Assembly: GCA_944325215.1 (NCBI GenBank)
Contig: CALUZC010000003.1
Location: 57,574 to 121,573, forward strand
DNA: 64,000 nt
Direction of reading: 5' to 3'
From: an uncultured Mucispirillum sp.
GTDB taxonomy: Bacteria; Chrysiogenota; Deferribacteres; Deferribacterales; Mucispirillaceae
Both the position numbers and the translations under genes were made by a program. Position 1 is the stretch's first letter. Each line of letters starts with the position of its first letter. Positions 32,742 to 42,514 of the stretch are shown here, piece after piece. The notes beneath the pieces are model-generated. The model did not search any database and was not told where the DNA came from. It saw only the letters and a list, made by a program, of their open reading frames with translations.

Positions 32742-34856
32742 TTATCCTATTCCAAAATAAGATGTTGAATTATTATACATTGACATTAGTCTTTCTTTTA
32801 TAACCATGTTTTTTTCAAGTATTAGTTCTTCATCTTCTACAATTATATTTTCAACATCATATTTAACATTTTTGATTATTTTAATATCTCTTATAATATC
32901 AGCAAAATATAAATTAGGAACACCAGATTGTTTTGTTCCAAAAAAATCACCCTGTCCTCTTAATTTTAAATCAGCTTCTGCTAATTTAAAACCATCTGTA
33001 TAATCAAGCATAGCTTGAATTCGTTCCTTGCTGTAACTGCTTATATTATCAGATGTAATAAGTAAGCAATATGACTGCATATTATTTCTGCCAACTCTGC
33101 CGCGTAATTGATGCAGTTGTGATAAACCAAATCTTTCTGCATTCTCAATAAGTATTACTGTTGCTTCAGGAACATCAACACCTACTTCTACAACGGTTGT
33201 AGAAACAAGAATATCCATATTTCCATTTTTAAAATCATTAAGCAGCTGTCTTTTTTCTTCAGCTTTCATTTTTCCATGTAGTAAACCAACATTTTTATTA
33301 TGAAAATATTTTTTTACTTCCTCATAACTTTGAGTAGCAGCTTTTAACTCAAGTTTATCACTTTCATCTATTAAAGGGTATATAAAATAAGCTTTTCTTT
33401 TTTTATTCAATTCATCATTTACTATTTCATAAGCTTTATTAATATTTTTAGATTTATATGCTTTTGTTATACAAGGTATACGCCCGGGTGGAAGTTCATC
33501 TATAATACTTACATCTAAATCACCATAAAGTGTCATAGCTAAAGTTCTTGGAATTGGTGTTGCTGTCATTAAAAGAATATCTGGAGTATGGCCTTTATCA
33601 ATCAAGCTTTTTCTTTGGTGAACCCCAAACCTGTGCTGTTCATCAGTTATAATAAGTCCAAGTTTTTGAAACTCTACATTATCTTCTATTAAAGCGTGTG
33701 TTCCTATAATAATATTTATTAGTCCTGATGATAACTTTTCCTTAATAATTTCTTTATTTTTCTTTGTAACAGAACCTGTTAACAAATCTACCTTAATATT
33801 TAAGTTTCTAAAAAACTTTTCTGCATTTATATAATGCTGCTCTGCCAAAACTTCTGTTGGTGCAATTATTATCACTTGATAACCATTATGGGCTGCAACT
33901 GCTGCAGCAATAAATGCAATAATTGTTTTACCACTACCCACATCACCCTGCACTAATCTATTCATTTGTTTTACATTTGCCATATCATTAAATATTTCAA
34001 TTAATGACTTTCTCTGAGCAGCAGTCAATTTAAAAGGCATAACTTCATTTATTTGTAATAAATAATCTTTATCTATATCATATTTGATACCTTTAATATT
34101 ATTATAAGTCTTACGATTTAACTGTATAACAATCTGCATATAAAAAAGTTCTTCATAGATAAATCTTTCATATGCAGTATGAGTTCTATTCATAATACTG
34201 GTAACATTTTGTATTGTTTCAGGGTAGTGAAGTGTGTAAACAGCATCTTGAATATTTGGATATTTATATTTATCTAACAAGTAGTTAGGCAATGTTTCTC
34301 GAATCTGCTTTAAGCCTTTATTAATGGCAATTTTTAATGCTTTTCTATATACTGACATAGAAAGTCCTGATGGAAGTGAATATATTGGTCTTACAGAACC
34401 TAAATCATTTTTATTAATTATTTCAGGGTGAAATATGGCCATTACACCATCGTATTGGGTTACTGAACCATACATATAGTAATAAGAACCTTGGTGAAGA
34501 ATCGATGATGGATAAGTATGGTTATAGTTTAACCATAAACAAAAAAAGTATCCATTATTACCTTTAAATACCGCTTTAAATATAGATTTTCCCTTTCGTG
34601 TTTTAATTAAAGAACTACCTTCATAAGAACCTGCTAATATTTTTCTTTCATTATCATAAGTATCTAATGAAATAACTTCATATCTGTATGGGAAAGAGAA
34701 AATAATATCCTTAACTGTATTTATTTTTAATCTTGATAAACCCTCACTTGATTTACTGCCAATACCAACTAAAGCAGTAACAGGCTGTGTAAGAAATGAA
34801 ACAGCTGCCTGATGGTCTTTGTTACCATTAGACAGCCCATTATTATAAGTATTCAA
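32742..34856 (-). CDS. recG: ATP-dependent DNA helicase RecG
   Basis: Branch-migrating helicase that rescues stalled forks and processes Holliday junctions. 704 residues: an N-terminal wedge/OB region (SSEGLSRLKINTVKDIIFSFPYRYE), then Walker A in VQGDVGSGKTIIAF, motif II as DEQHRFG, motif III in LLMTATPIPRTLAMTLYGD, and the C-terminal helicase lobe with VATVVEVGVDVP-type motif V (STTVVEVGVDVPEATV) and QLRGRVGR motif VI. Length and motifs match RecG well. It follows cheW by 17 nt in the minus-strand run. Confidence 0.95.
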   Translation of the reverse strand: MNTYNNGLSNGNKDHQAAVSFLTQPVTALVGIGSKSSEGLSRLKINTVKDIIFSFPYRYEVISLDTYDNERKILAGSYEGSSLIKTRKGKSIFKAVFKGNNGYFFCLWLNYNHTYPSSILHQGSYYYMYGSVTQYDGVMAIFHPEIINKNDLGSVRPIYSLPSGLSMSVYRKALKIAINKGLKQIRETLPNYLLDKYKYPNIQDAVYTLHYPETIQNVTSIMNRTHTAYERFIYEELFYMQIVIQLNRKTYNNIKGIKYDIDKDYLLQINEVMPFKLTAAQRKSLIEIFNDMANVKQMNRLVQGDVGSGKTIIAFIAAAVAAHNGYQVIIIAPTEVLAEQHYINAEKFFRNLNIKVDLLTGSVTKKNKEIIKEKLSSGLINIIIGTHALIEDNVEFQKLGLIITDEQHRFGVHQRKSLIDKGHTPDILLMTATPIPRTLAMTLYGDLDVSIIDELPPGRIPCITKAYKSKNINKAYEIVNDELNKKRKAYFIYPLIDESDKLELKAATQSYEEVKKYFHNKNVGLLHGKMKAEEKRQLLNDFKNGNMDILVSTTVVEVGVDVPEATVILIENAERFGLSQLHQLRGRVGRNNMQSYCLLITSDNISSYSKERIQAMLDYTDGFKLAEADLKLRGQGDFFGTKQSGVPNLYFADIIRDIKIIKNVKYDVENIIVEDEELILEKNMVIKERLMSMYNNSTSYFGIG

Positions 34857-34873
34857 AAATTATATCCAGTATA

Positions 34874-35326
34874 TTAAGTTAAGCTGTCTAAAGCTAATTG
34901 TTCTTGTATTGAAAATACTTTTAAAATATCTAATATAATAACCATACATTTAGATGTTCTTGCTACACCACCAATATAATTATCAATCGCAGGTGATGTT
35001 CCAGGTGCTTTATCTATATTATCAACTTCAATTCTTATAACTTCTTCAACTTTATCTACAATCAAACCAATTCTTCTGTTTTGGATACATACAACAATAA
35101 TACGTGTAGATTCATTACTTACACTTACTTTAACATTTAATTTCTTACGTAAATCAACTATAGGAATAACTCTTCCACGCATATTAATTATACCATCAAC
35201 AAAAACAGGGGCACGTGGAACAGGTGTAATCTCCACCATACGAATTATTTCTTCAACAGCCATGATGTCTATACCATAGTGCTCCTGAGCAAGCATAAAA
35301 CCTACAAACTGCCTTAATTCTGCCAT
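34874..35326 (-). CDS. cheW: Chemotaxis coupling protein CheW
   Basis: Scaffold linking chemoreceptors to the CheA kinase. 150 residues built of the two beta barrels of the CheW fold: QFVGFMLAQEHYGIDIMAVEEIIRMVEITPVPRAPVFVDGIINMRGRVIPIVDLRKKL covers the conserved first part in short pieces, and RIGLIVDKVEEVIRI with YIGGVARTSKCMVIILDILKVF the second. No cheA, cheY or other chemotaxis gene is next to it; a methyl-accepting receptor is at 47070-48704. It lies between the lipid kinase gene and recG. Confidence 0.93.
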   Translation of the reverse strand: MAELRQFVGFMLAQEHYGIDIMAVEEIIRMVEITPVPRAPVFVDGIINMRGRVIPIVDLRKKLNVKVSVSNESTRIIVVCIQNRRIGLIVDKVEEVIRIEVDNIDKAPGTSPAIDNYIGGVARTSKCMVIILDILKVFSIQEQLALDSLT

Positions 35327-35392
35327 ATAATCCTCATTCTCTTAAATATTAATATTGTAGTCTATAACATATTTTTAAATATTTCAACTAAT

Positions 35393-36244
35393 TTATGAGT
35401 GTGGTGATAAAAAATTAATAGCATCTTTTTTAAGTAAAATATAATTAGACTGTTTTTCTAAATTAACGTATTCTCCATCTAATTGGCAAAAATCAACTCC
35501 ATCTATTTTAAAATAATCAGATGAAACATGTATACCATTAAAACCAAAACGAAAAAATAATAGTGCAAATGCCCTAAATAATGCTAACCTACCCTTTTGT
35601 TGAACAAGAAATGCATTAATAAGATTTTTATCAATAACTCCTAATTTATATGTTCCAGCATAAGATGCTGCAACAGCAAATACGCCATGATAAAAAATAT
35701 ATTTTTTACCTTGTTTATACATAGTTATTTTATTATATTTATCTGAAAAAAAAGCAGGAAAACCATACATAAAATGCATTGCAGTTTTTAAAATTTTATA
35801 TTTTACACCTTTATTTTCCACCTTTTTAACAACATGAGCATCAAAACCAAACCCTGCCATCAGTAAAAATAGTTTATCACCCACATACCCAACAGGTATT
35901 TTTTTTATATTAGAAAGATTTAATTTTTCCACAGCTTTATATGGGTTTCTACCAATACCATATTCTTTACAAAACACATTTATTGTTCCTAAAGGTAATG
36001 CATAAAAAAATTTATCTGTTCCTACAACCCCACGTGCAGTTTCATTAATTATTCCATCTCCACCAGCAGCAATTATTAAATCAGCATCTGATTCTCTTGC
36101 TAAGATTTCTGCATGACCTCTATATTCTGTTAAGGCAAGCTCCACTTTATCAGCTTTTTGTTTTAATAACAGCAAAATCTTATCTATCTTATCTTTTTTG
36201 TATTTTCCACTAGCAGGGTTAGCTATTAATAAAATAGAACACAT
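35393..36244 (-). CDS. Diacylglycerol kinase-family lipid kinase (YegS/DagK type)
   Basis: 283 residues of the diacylglycerol/sphingosine kinase superfamily. The N-terminal NPASGKYKKDKIDKI segment and the nucleotide-binding GGDGIINETARG (about residues 60-72) are clear, followed by PLGTINVFCKEYGI and the C-terminal beta-sandwich with LDGEYV-type end motif (CQLDGEYVNLE). It probably phosphorylates a lipid such as diacylglycerol, returning it to phosphatidic acid. It stands between mqnD and cheW and near the mla genes, a lipid-related setting. Exact substrate unknown. Confidence 0.85.
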   Translation of the reverse strand: MCSILLIANPASGKYKKDKIDKILLLLKQKADKVELALTEYRGHAEILARESDADLIIAAGGDGIINETARGVVGTDKFFYALPLGTINVFCKEYGIGRNPYKAVEKLNLSNIKKIPVGYVGDKLFLLMAGFGFDAHVVKKVENKGVKYKILKTAMHFMYGFPAFFSDKYNKITMYKQGKKYIFYHGVFAVAASYAGTYKLGVIDKNLINAFLVQQKGRLALFRAFALLFFRFGFNGIHVSSDYFKIDGVDFCQLDGEYVNLEKQSNYILLKKDAINFLSPHS

Positions 36245-36256
36245 AATCCCTCACAC

Positions 36257-37051
36257 TTATACAAATACACTTGAATCTACATTTAGTAATGTAGATATAG
36301 CGTCTACTGCAGGTGTTAAATCTAAAGAATATTTATTTACATATAAATCAATATGAGAACTCATTACAGCATTATCCATATCCTGTGCATATTTTTTACA
36401 ATATTGCAAGGCTTTTTCTTTATTTGCATATGCAAAATTAATACTATTTTTAATTGTATCATTAATTATATCTGCCATATGCAAATATTTTTTATGTATT
36501 GCTATAAATCCTAAAGGGATAGGTAAATTATATTTACTTTCCCACTCAACACCTAAATCTGTTATTTTTGTAAGCCCGTAATTTTCATATGTAAATCTAC
36601 CTTCATGGATAACAAGTCCTGCGTCAACTCTTCCATCTTTAATTGCTGGCATTATTTTATCAAATCTCATAATTTCAATATTATCAGCACATTCTGGATA
36701 AAATTTTTTAAAAACAGCAAAAGCAGTTGTATTTTCACCAGGTATTGCAACTTTTTTACCTGTTATACCCTCAATTTTATCATATTTTTTAGATAAAACT
36801 AGTGGCCCACAGCCAAAACCTAATGCTCCACCACACTTTAATATTTTATAATTATTTTTTATTAAAGGAAATACCCCAAAAGAAACTTTGACTACATCTT
36901 GTTCTTCTGAAAGTGCCATATTATTACATAATTGTATATCTTCCATTACAACATCAAACTCAAATGGAACATTAATATCTTTTCTTATTAAAGCACCAAA
37001 AATAAAAGTATCATTAGGACAAGGTGAAATTGCTAATTTTATTTTTTCCAT
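36257..37051 (-). CDS. mqnD: 1,4-dihydroxy-6-naphthoate synthase (futalosine pathway)
   Basis: Last dedicated step of the futalosine route in making the naphthoate ring of menaquinone, from cyclic de-hypoxanthine futalosine. The fold is that of a periplasmic-binding protein without a signal peptide. MqnD hallmarks are ISPCPNDTFIFGAL at the N-terminus and GLVIHEGRFTYENYGL, with VAIPGENTTAF between them. Length (264) fits, slightly under the usual 280. It lies 10 nt after mlaD in the minus-strand run. A MtaD-type deaminase at 26278-27534 could supply another step. No other mqn gene is in the window. Confidence 0.88.
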   Translation of the reverse strand: MEKIKLAISPCPNDTFIFGALIRKDINVPFEFDVVMEDIQLCNNMALSEEQDVVKVSFGVFPLIKNNYKILKCGGALGFGCGPLVLSKKYDKIEGITGKKVAIPGENTTAFAVFKKFYPECADNIEIMRFDKIMPAIKDGRVDAGLVIHEGRFTYENYGLTKITDLGVEWESKYNLPIPLGFIAIHKKYLHMADIINDTIKNSINFAYANKEKALQYCKKYAQDMDNAVMSSHIDLYVNKYSLDLTPAVDAISTLLNVDSSVFV

Positions 37052-37061
37052 ACTATACCTT

Positions 37062-38741
37062 TTAATAAACTAAACTGTCATAAAAATCTTTATTTTTCTT
37101 TTCTTCTTTCTTTTGTTCTATAGGTTTGTTTTTCGTATTAGTATCTGTGTTTTTACTATTATCTATTTGATTATTATTTTGTTTCATACTTTCTTCATTA
37201 GAATTTTTATTTTCTTCATATTCTTTATATACACTTTCTTCTTTAACTGCTTTTTGTTCTGTTCTGTTTGCAACTTTACCCAGTTCTGATGGTTTAAATC
37301 TGATTCCAGCACCAACCATATACATTCTATTAATATTACCTATTATATCTTCTACACCAGCCTGCACAAACATTCCTTTATAAAAATGCCATCTTATATA
37401 TGCTTTTGTGTATACATCTAAGCTGTTGCGATAAGTATTAAAATCATAAGCCTCTAAAGATATGGCTAAATTATTATTTTTTAGTGGATAAACATCTGCT
37501 GCAAGACCTAAAGTGTTATCAAAAACACCAAATCTTAAGCCAAAAACATTATAAAAAATATGACTATATTGCAGGGAAATTGCAAGGTCAGAATATTTTA
37601 TTTTATTTCCATACATATCATATTCAGGGCTGTTTGGTGCAATTGGAGGAACATTAGATAAACCTATCATGTAAAAATTCTTGGGATCGGTGTAAAAATG
37701 TGCTTGAACATATCCTCTACCAGTATTTACAGATTTTGCATCAAACAAATAATCTGCACCTACTGTTGCATAAAGTGTCATTCTATTTTCGTTATCTGGA
37801 TTAGTATCATCACCTAAAAATGATGATACTTTTTTTACTACATTTTTTACATCATTTTTTGTTTCTTCATCATTAATTAAAAGCCCTAAAGTTCCTTTAC
37901 CATCATTAATATCCCTAGTAATATTTTCAATATCGTCCATTGCAGCATTTACTTTCGTTGTAATATCTTTAAGATTTTGAAGGCTTTCATCAATATTACC
38001 TTGATTGTTAGCAATAAGCTTATCTACTGAAGCAGTAAAAGCCTTTAATGTTTGGCTAATTTCTGCAATATTATTAATAGAAGTATTGATTTTTTGTTCA
38101 TTTTGGGTAATAACTCGTTCAAGCATATCAGTCATATTTTTAGCATTATCAATAACTTCTTGGATATTTTTATCATTTGTAACTACAATTTTTTTAACAC
38201 TGTCTGTAATATCTTTTAAATTTGATATACTATCTTGTAATGCATTTTTAGATTGGTCTGTAGTAATTACTTCATTGAAAGATTTTAAAAGTGTAGTCAT
38301 TTCTGCTGCAACATCATTTAGCTTTGCCATTACTGCGTCCATATTTGCAGCATTCTGCTTTCCATCATATTCATAATTTTCTTGTAGTGTTGATTTTGGT
38401 TGAACTGTGGGGTCAACATCAAATTCAACATACCTTTGCCCAACAAAACCTGATTGTTTTACATTAAATCTAATATTATCTGGAATATCAAACTCATGAT
38501 AAACAACAACTCGTGTAACTATCTCATTATCTTTCATTGCTACATCTTGAACTTCACCTACTTTTATTCCTTTATACATTATAGGTGTTCCTGCTCGAAT
38601 ACCAGTCGCATCATTAAGACGAAAATATACTGTTTTACCTTCTTTTTTATTAAAATCTAAATTACCAAAAATAGTAGTGGTCAATGCCACCATAAAAAAA
38701 CCTAGAATAACAAAAATACCAACTTTAGTCTCTACATTCAT
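37062..38741 (-). CDS. mlaD: MlaD-type MCE protein with coiled coil and barrel-like C-terminus
   Basis: Substrate-binding subunit of an Mla-type lipid transporter, unusually long at 559 residues (about 180 in E. coli). Order: a membrane anchor (about 8-27), one MCE domain (about 36-115, ATGIRAGTPIMYKGIKVGEV), a long helical coiled-coil stretch (about 130-300) and from about 325 a region of alternating beta strands (ADYLFDAKS, GYVQAHFYTDP, LAISLQYSHIFYNVFGLRFG, AYIRWHFYKGMFVQAGVED, MVGAGIRF) that looks like an outer-membrane barrel, ending in a charged tail. This suits a one-piece bridge between membranes, as reported for MlaD of Veillonella. mlaF and mlaE precede it; no mlaB, mlaC or mlaA is seen. 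Confidence 0.85.
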   Translation of the reverse strand: MNVETKVGIFVILGFFMVALTTTIFGNLDFNKKEGKTVYFRLNDATGIRAGTPIMYKGIKVGEVQDVAMKDNEIVTRVVVYHEFDIPDNIRFNVKQSGFVGQRYVEFDVDPTVQPKSTLQENYEYDGKQNAANMDAVMAKLNDVAAEMTTLLKSFNEVITTDQSKNALQDSISNLKDITDSVKKIVVTNDKNIQEVIDNAKNMTDMLERVITQNEQKINTSINNIAEISQTLKAFTASVDKLIANNQGNIDESLQNLKDITTKVNAAMDDIENITRDINDGKGTLGLLINDEETKNDVKNVVKKVSSFLGDDTNPDNENRMTLYATVGADYLFDAKSVNTGRGYVQAHFYTDPKNFYMIGLSNVPPIAPNSPEYDMYGNKIKYSDLAISLQYSHIFYNVFGLRFGVFDNTLGLAADVYPLKNNNLAISLEAYDFNTYRNSLDVYTKAYIRWHFYKGMFVQAGVEDIIGNINRMYMVGAGIRFKPSELGKVANRTEQKAVKEESVYKEYEENKNSNEESMKQNNNQIDNSKNTDTNTKNKPIEQKKEEKKNKDFYDSLVY

Positions 38742-38763
38742 TAAATCTTCCTATATATATAAA

Positions 38764-39510
38764 TTAAAAAACCTTTATAGGTCCATCTTTTGAACCTGAA
38801 AAAAACTGCTTAACATATGGATTATCTGTTTCTTTAAAATAATCTGGTGTTCCATACTGTATAATACGCCCATTATATAGCATACCAATATAATCAGCAT
38901 TTTTTAAAACACTTGGTATATCATGTGATATAACAACTGAAGTAATGTTTAATTCTTTTTGTGTAGTATATATTAAATCATCTACTACATCTGTCATTAT
39001 TGGGTCTAAACCTGTAGTAGGCTCATCATACATCATAATATCTGGTGATAAAGCTATGGCCCTTGCAAGCCCTACTCTTTTACGCATACCACCAGATAAC
39101 TCTGATGGATATCTGTTATTAACACCAGATAAACCTACTAATTTTAATTTTTCAATAACAATTTCCATTGTTTCTTCCTCACTTAGTTTTCTATGTTCCC
39201 TAAGTGGAAAAGCAACATTTTCATATACTGTTAAAGAATCAAATAAAGCAGCATTTTGAAAGAGCATACCAAATTTATATCTAATTTTTAACATTTGTTT
39301 TTTATTAGCTTTTGTAATATCTGCTCCATCTACATATATATGACCTTTATCAGGCTTAATCAATCCCATTAGCTGCTTTAGTAATACACTTTTACCTGTT
39401 CCTGAAGGTCCTATAATATATGTAATAGCACCTTTTTTAATCTCTAAATTTATGCCATTATGAACATAATTGCTGCCAAATTTTTTATATAAATTTTCAA
39501 CTTTAATCAT
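38764..39510 (-). CDS. mlaF: Mla-type ABC transporter ATP-binding protein
   Basis: ATPase that powers phospholipid transport with MlaE and MlaD. 248 residues with the ABC motifs in order: Walker A GPSGTGKSVLLKQ (about residues 35-47), Q-loop LFQNAALFDSLTVYENVAFPLREH, signature LSGGMRKRVGLARA, Walker B DIMMYDEPTTGLDP and the switch His in VISHDIPS. The pattern fits the MlaF/Ttg2A group. Its start overlaps mlaE by 4 nt, and mlaD follows 22 nt later, so E, F and D form one unit. Confidence 0.93.
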   Translation of the reverse strand: MIKVENLYKKFGSNYVHNGINLEIKKGAITYIIGPSGTGKSVLLKQLMGLIKPDKGHIYVDGADITKANKKQMLKIRYKFGMLFQNAALFDSLTVYENVAFPLREHRKLSEEETMEIVIEKLKLVGLSGVNNRYPSELSGGMRKRVGLARAIALSPDIMMYDEPTTGLDPIMTDVVDDLIYTTQKELNITSVVISHDIPSVLKNADYIGMLYNGRIIQYGTPDYFKETDNPYVKQFFSGSKDGPIKVF

Positions 39511-40277
39511 AATATTAATACCGATGTTAAAATATAATCAAACATACATACAAGCACTGCTGATTCAACAACAGAAACATTTGTTGCTTTACCAACGCCT
39601 TCAGCACCATTTGATGTATTAAATCCATTATAACAGCTAACAATTACAACTATAATACCAAAGACGAATGATTTAATTAAGCTATCAACTATATCTTCAA
39701 AATTTGTATACAATACCATATTTTCAAAATAAATGCTACTACTAACTCCCATCATTGTAACAACGACTACATAACCACCTATTATACCAAATATAATACA
39801 TATAGCATTTAATAAAGGCATAGAAAACATTCCTGCAAGCATTCTTGGAACAGCTAAATAATGAACCGGATCTACAGCCATAGCATCAAGAGCGTCAATT
39901 TGTTCAGTAACTTTCATCGTCCCAAGTTCAGCTGTCATAGCAGAACCAGCACGAGCAGCTACCATAATACCAGTAAGAACTGGACCAAGTTCTAATATCA
40001 TAGCCATAGCAATAAGACCACTTGTCATTTCACCTGAACCAAAATTATTCAGACCTTTATATGACTGCAGGCTAAAAACCATTCCTGTAAAAATTCCCGT
40101 TAAAATAATAATAGGTATAGATTTATAGCCAATAAACTCTATTTGTTTTACAAAAAGTCTAAACCTAAAAGGCGGCTTAAAAATACCTTTTGTAGTTTCA
40201 TAGAATAAAATGCTCATTTTACCAGCCATATGAACTATTTCTAAAACTATTTTACCTATAAACTCAAAAAATTTCAA
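39507..40277 (-). CDS. mlaE: Mla-type ABC transporter permease
   Basis: Membrane permease of the Mla lipid transporter. About 256 residues with five to six membrane helices; the conserved GYKSIPIIILTGIFTGMVFSLQ, AELGTMKVTEQIDALDAMAVDP and YLAVPRMLAGMFSMPLL segments are family hallmarks. I choose TTG 40277, five bases after AGAAGG (40283-40288, minus strand). An ATG at 40346 would run 83 nt into alr and add an unrelated leader. The chosen start overlaps alr by 14 nt. It is followed by mlaF (4-nt overlap). Confidence 0.9.
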   Translation of the reverse strand: MKFFEFIGKIVLEIVHMAGKMSILFYETTKGIFKPPFRFRLFVKQIEFIGYKSIPIIILTGIFTGMVFSLQSYKGLNNFGSGEMTSGLIAMAMILELGPVLTGIMVAARAGSAMTAELGTMKVTEQIDALDAMAVDPVHYLAVPRMLAGMFSMPLLNAICIIFGIIGGYVVVVTMMGVSSSIYFENMVLYTNFEDIVDSLIKSFVFGIIVVIVSCYNGFNTSNGAEGVGKATNVSVVESAVLVCMFDYILTSVLIL

Positions 40278-41397
40278 AGTAACCTTCTCTATGCTTATAT
40301 AATCGTGGCACTCTGTCAGATACACCACATAATATTTCATAATCAATTGTTCCTGCTAAACTACCTAATACATTAGCAGGTATATTATCACCAATTATTT
40401 CAACTTTTTTACCAATACAGTTTTCACCAATTGATGTAATATCAACCATTGTCATATCCATACAAATATTACCAACAACGCTACATTTAACACTGTCAAT
40501 AAACACATAACCTTTATTAGATAAAGAGCGAACATATCCATCAGCATATCCTATTGGTATTACACCAATTATCATATCCTTTGGTGCAATAAATGTTCTA
40601 CCATACCCAACAGACTGCCCTTTTCTTAAAAATTTTACATGGGCTATTTCGCTCCATAGGCTCATTACTGGTTTTAAATCTTTTAACACATTTGTAGATT
40701 CATATCCATATAAAAATAATCCTGGTCTAGTGTAAGTCCATCTGTTTTCAAAATTTGCTATACCTGATGAATTTAAAAAACTTGTAGCAAAAACATAATT
40801 TTTATTAATTTCTAAAAACTTATCAAATCTTTCTGTTTGAATATGTGCATAACTGTTGTCACTATCAGATGTAGCAAGGTGACTAATAGCATAGTCCACA
40901 TGTAAATTACTATACTTATTCAAAATGTTTGATAATTCAAACTCATGAGAAAAACCTAACCTACTCATTCCTGTATCAACTTCAAATGCAACATGAGCTG
41001 TAATACCTAATTCATGAGCAATATGAGAAATAACCCCTGCATATCTTTCATCAAATACTGGTAACGTTAATGATGCTTCTAAAGCTTCTTTTACAAAAGA
41101 ATCACTAACGTAACCTAATACTATAATTTTAACATTTGTATCTGGCAGAGTTTTTCTTAATTCAATACCTTCAATCATAGTTGCAACAGCAAAATGTGTA
41201 ACATTAAGTTCATTATAAGCATATTGTGCTAAAACTTTTGCACCATGACCATAAGCATCTGCTTTAACTACTGCAATAATATCAGACTTAGAAAGATTTC
41301 TTGCTAATTCAATATTTGATAAAAACCGTTCTAAATCAATGACAGCATAAGTTGGTCTTGGAATCATATTAATATTATCTATACTATTTACTCTCAT
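40264..41397 (-). CDS. alr: Alanine racemase
   Basis: PLP enzyme interconverting L- and D-alanine for peptidoglycan. 377 residues. The PLP lysine is in [12 protein letters not shown] (about residues 43-54), the barrel carries [10 protein letters not shown] and NSSGIANF, and the C-terminal domain holds the catalytic Tyr in [12 protein letters not shown] and the [10 protein letters not shown] motif. The N-terminus has about 12 extra residues; ATG 41397 overlaps the prfB end by 14 nt. Its 3' end contains the mlaE ribosome site. Confidence 0.94.
   Translation of the reverse strand: MRVNSIDNINMIPRPTYAVIDLERFLSNIELARNLSKSDIIAVVKADAYGHGAKVLAQYAYNELNVTHFAVATMIEGIELRKTLPDTNVKIIVLGYVSDSFVKEALEASLTLPVFDERYAGVISHIAHELGITAHVAFEVDTGMSRLGFSHEFELSNILNKYSNLHVDYAISHLATSDSDNSYAHIQTERFDKFLEINKNYVFATSFLNSSGIANFENRWTYTRPGLFLYGYESTNVLKDLKPVMSLWSEIAHVKFLRKGQSVGYGRTFIAPKDMIIGVIPIGYADGYVRSLSNKGYVFIDSVKCSVVGNICMDMTMVDITSIGENCIGKKVEIIGDNIPANVLGSLAGTIDYEILCGVSDRVPRLYKHREGYFEIF
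40283..40288 (-). promoter_or_regulatory. Ribosome site deciding the TTG start of mlaE
   Basis: AGAAGG on the minus strand, inside the 3' end of alr, lies 5 nt before the TTG at 40277-40275. The first residues from this TTG ([19 protein letters not shown]) fit MlaE proteins. Confidence 0.55.
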
Positions 41398-42496
41398 TTT
41401 CTATACCTGCAGCAAAAAGTAAGTAATGCCGTATAAAAGCATTTAAATCCCCGTCCATTACAGCATCAATATTACCTGTTTCATATCTAGTTCTTAAATC
41501 TTTTACCATTTTATAAGGGTGCATAACATAAGAACGGATTTGGTTACCCCACCCTATATCTGTTTTACTGTCTTCCATTTTTTCTTTTGCTTCATTACGT
41601 TTATTCATTTCATATTCATAAAGTTTTGATTTTAAAATCTTCATTGCAGAAGCTTTATTTTTATGCTGACTTCTTTCATTTTGGCAAGCTACCACAATGC
41701 CTGATGGAATATGTGTTATTCTAACAGCAGAATCTGTAGTATTTACATGCTGCCCACCAGCACCACCTGCCCTGTATGTATCTATTCTTAAATCAGCTTC
41801 ATTAATTTCTATTTCAAAATCATCATCTATTTCAGGTAATACAAAAACAGAAGCAAAAGATGTATGCCTTCTATTTTGAGAATCAAAAGGCGATATTCTC
41901 ACTAACCTGTGAATTCCACTTTCACTTTTTAAATATCCAAATCCATACTCACCTATTATATTAAAAGTAATAGATTTAATACCTGCTTCATCACCGTCTA
42001 ACTGGTCTAGTATTTCTAATTTAAAATTATTTTTTTCTGCCCACCTGTTATACATTCTATAAAGCATAGATGCCCAGTCATCAGCTTCTGTGCCACCTGC
42101 TCCTGAATGTATTGTTACTATTGCATTATTAATATCGTGCTGGTCATTTAAAATCAATTTTAATTCAAACTCAGCAACTTTACTACTTAAAGTTTTACAT
42201 GTATCAATAATATCCTGCTCTACAGAAGTTTCCCCTTCCTTATAAAGTTCATTTAAAACATGGATATCTTCCTGTATTTGCAGTAATTCTCTATAAGAAT
42301 CTAAAAACTTTTTTATAGAAGACTGTTCTTTTAAAAGGTGTCTAGACTCTTTTTTTGACCAAAAATCTTTATCATTTATAGACTGCTGTTCAATACTGTC
42401 TATCTTTTTTTGTAATATATCTTCCTTTACTGCAGGAATAAAACTTGTAATTTTTTTATTTAATTCATCTATTTCTTTAAATATTTCTTCTAACAT
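41384..42496 (-). CDS. prfB: Peptide chain release factor 2
   Basis: Releases finished proteins at UGA and UAA. 370 residues with the GGQ motif in [22 protein letters not shown] (about residue 250) and the tripeptide SPF, which marks RF2, in [15 protein letters not shown]. The N-terminal helical domain reads through in one frame, so the classic +1 programmed frameshift at an early UGA is absent and the usual autoregulation by that route is not expected. It is followed by alr and preceded by the argA-like gene, 18 nt upstream. Confidence 0.95.
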   Translation of the reverse strand: MLEEIFKEIDELNKKITSFIPAVKEDILQKKIDSIEQQSINDKDFWSKKESRHLLKEQSSIKKFLDSYRELLQIQEDIHVLNELYKEGETSVEQDIIDTCKTLSSKVAEFELKLILNDQHDINNAIVTIHSGAGGTEADDWASMLYRMYNRWAEKNNFKLEILDQLDGDEAGIKSITFNIIGEYGFGYLKSESGIHRLVRISPFDSQNRRHTSFASVFVLPEIDDDFEIEINEADLRIDTYRAGGAGGQHVNTTDSAVRITHIPSGIVVACQNERSQHKNKASAMKILKSKLYEYEMNKRNEAKEKMEDSKTDIGWGNQIRSYVMHPYKMVKDLRTRYETGNIDAVMDGDLNAFIRHYLLFAAGIENESK

Positions 42497-42514
42497 ATTG
42501 TCCTTTCTGTAATT

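Noticed and set aside
42300..42496. Programmed frameshift in prfB
   Set aside because: The N-terminal region reads through in one frame with no early TGA, so no +1 frameshift is needed.
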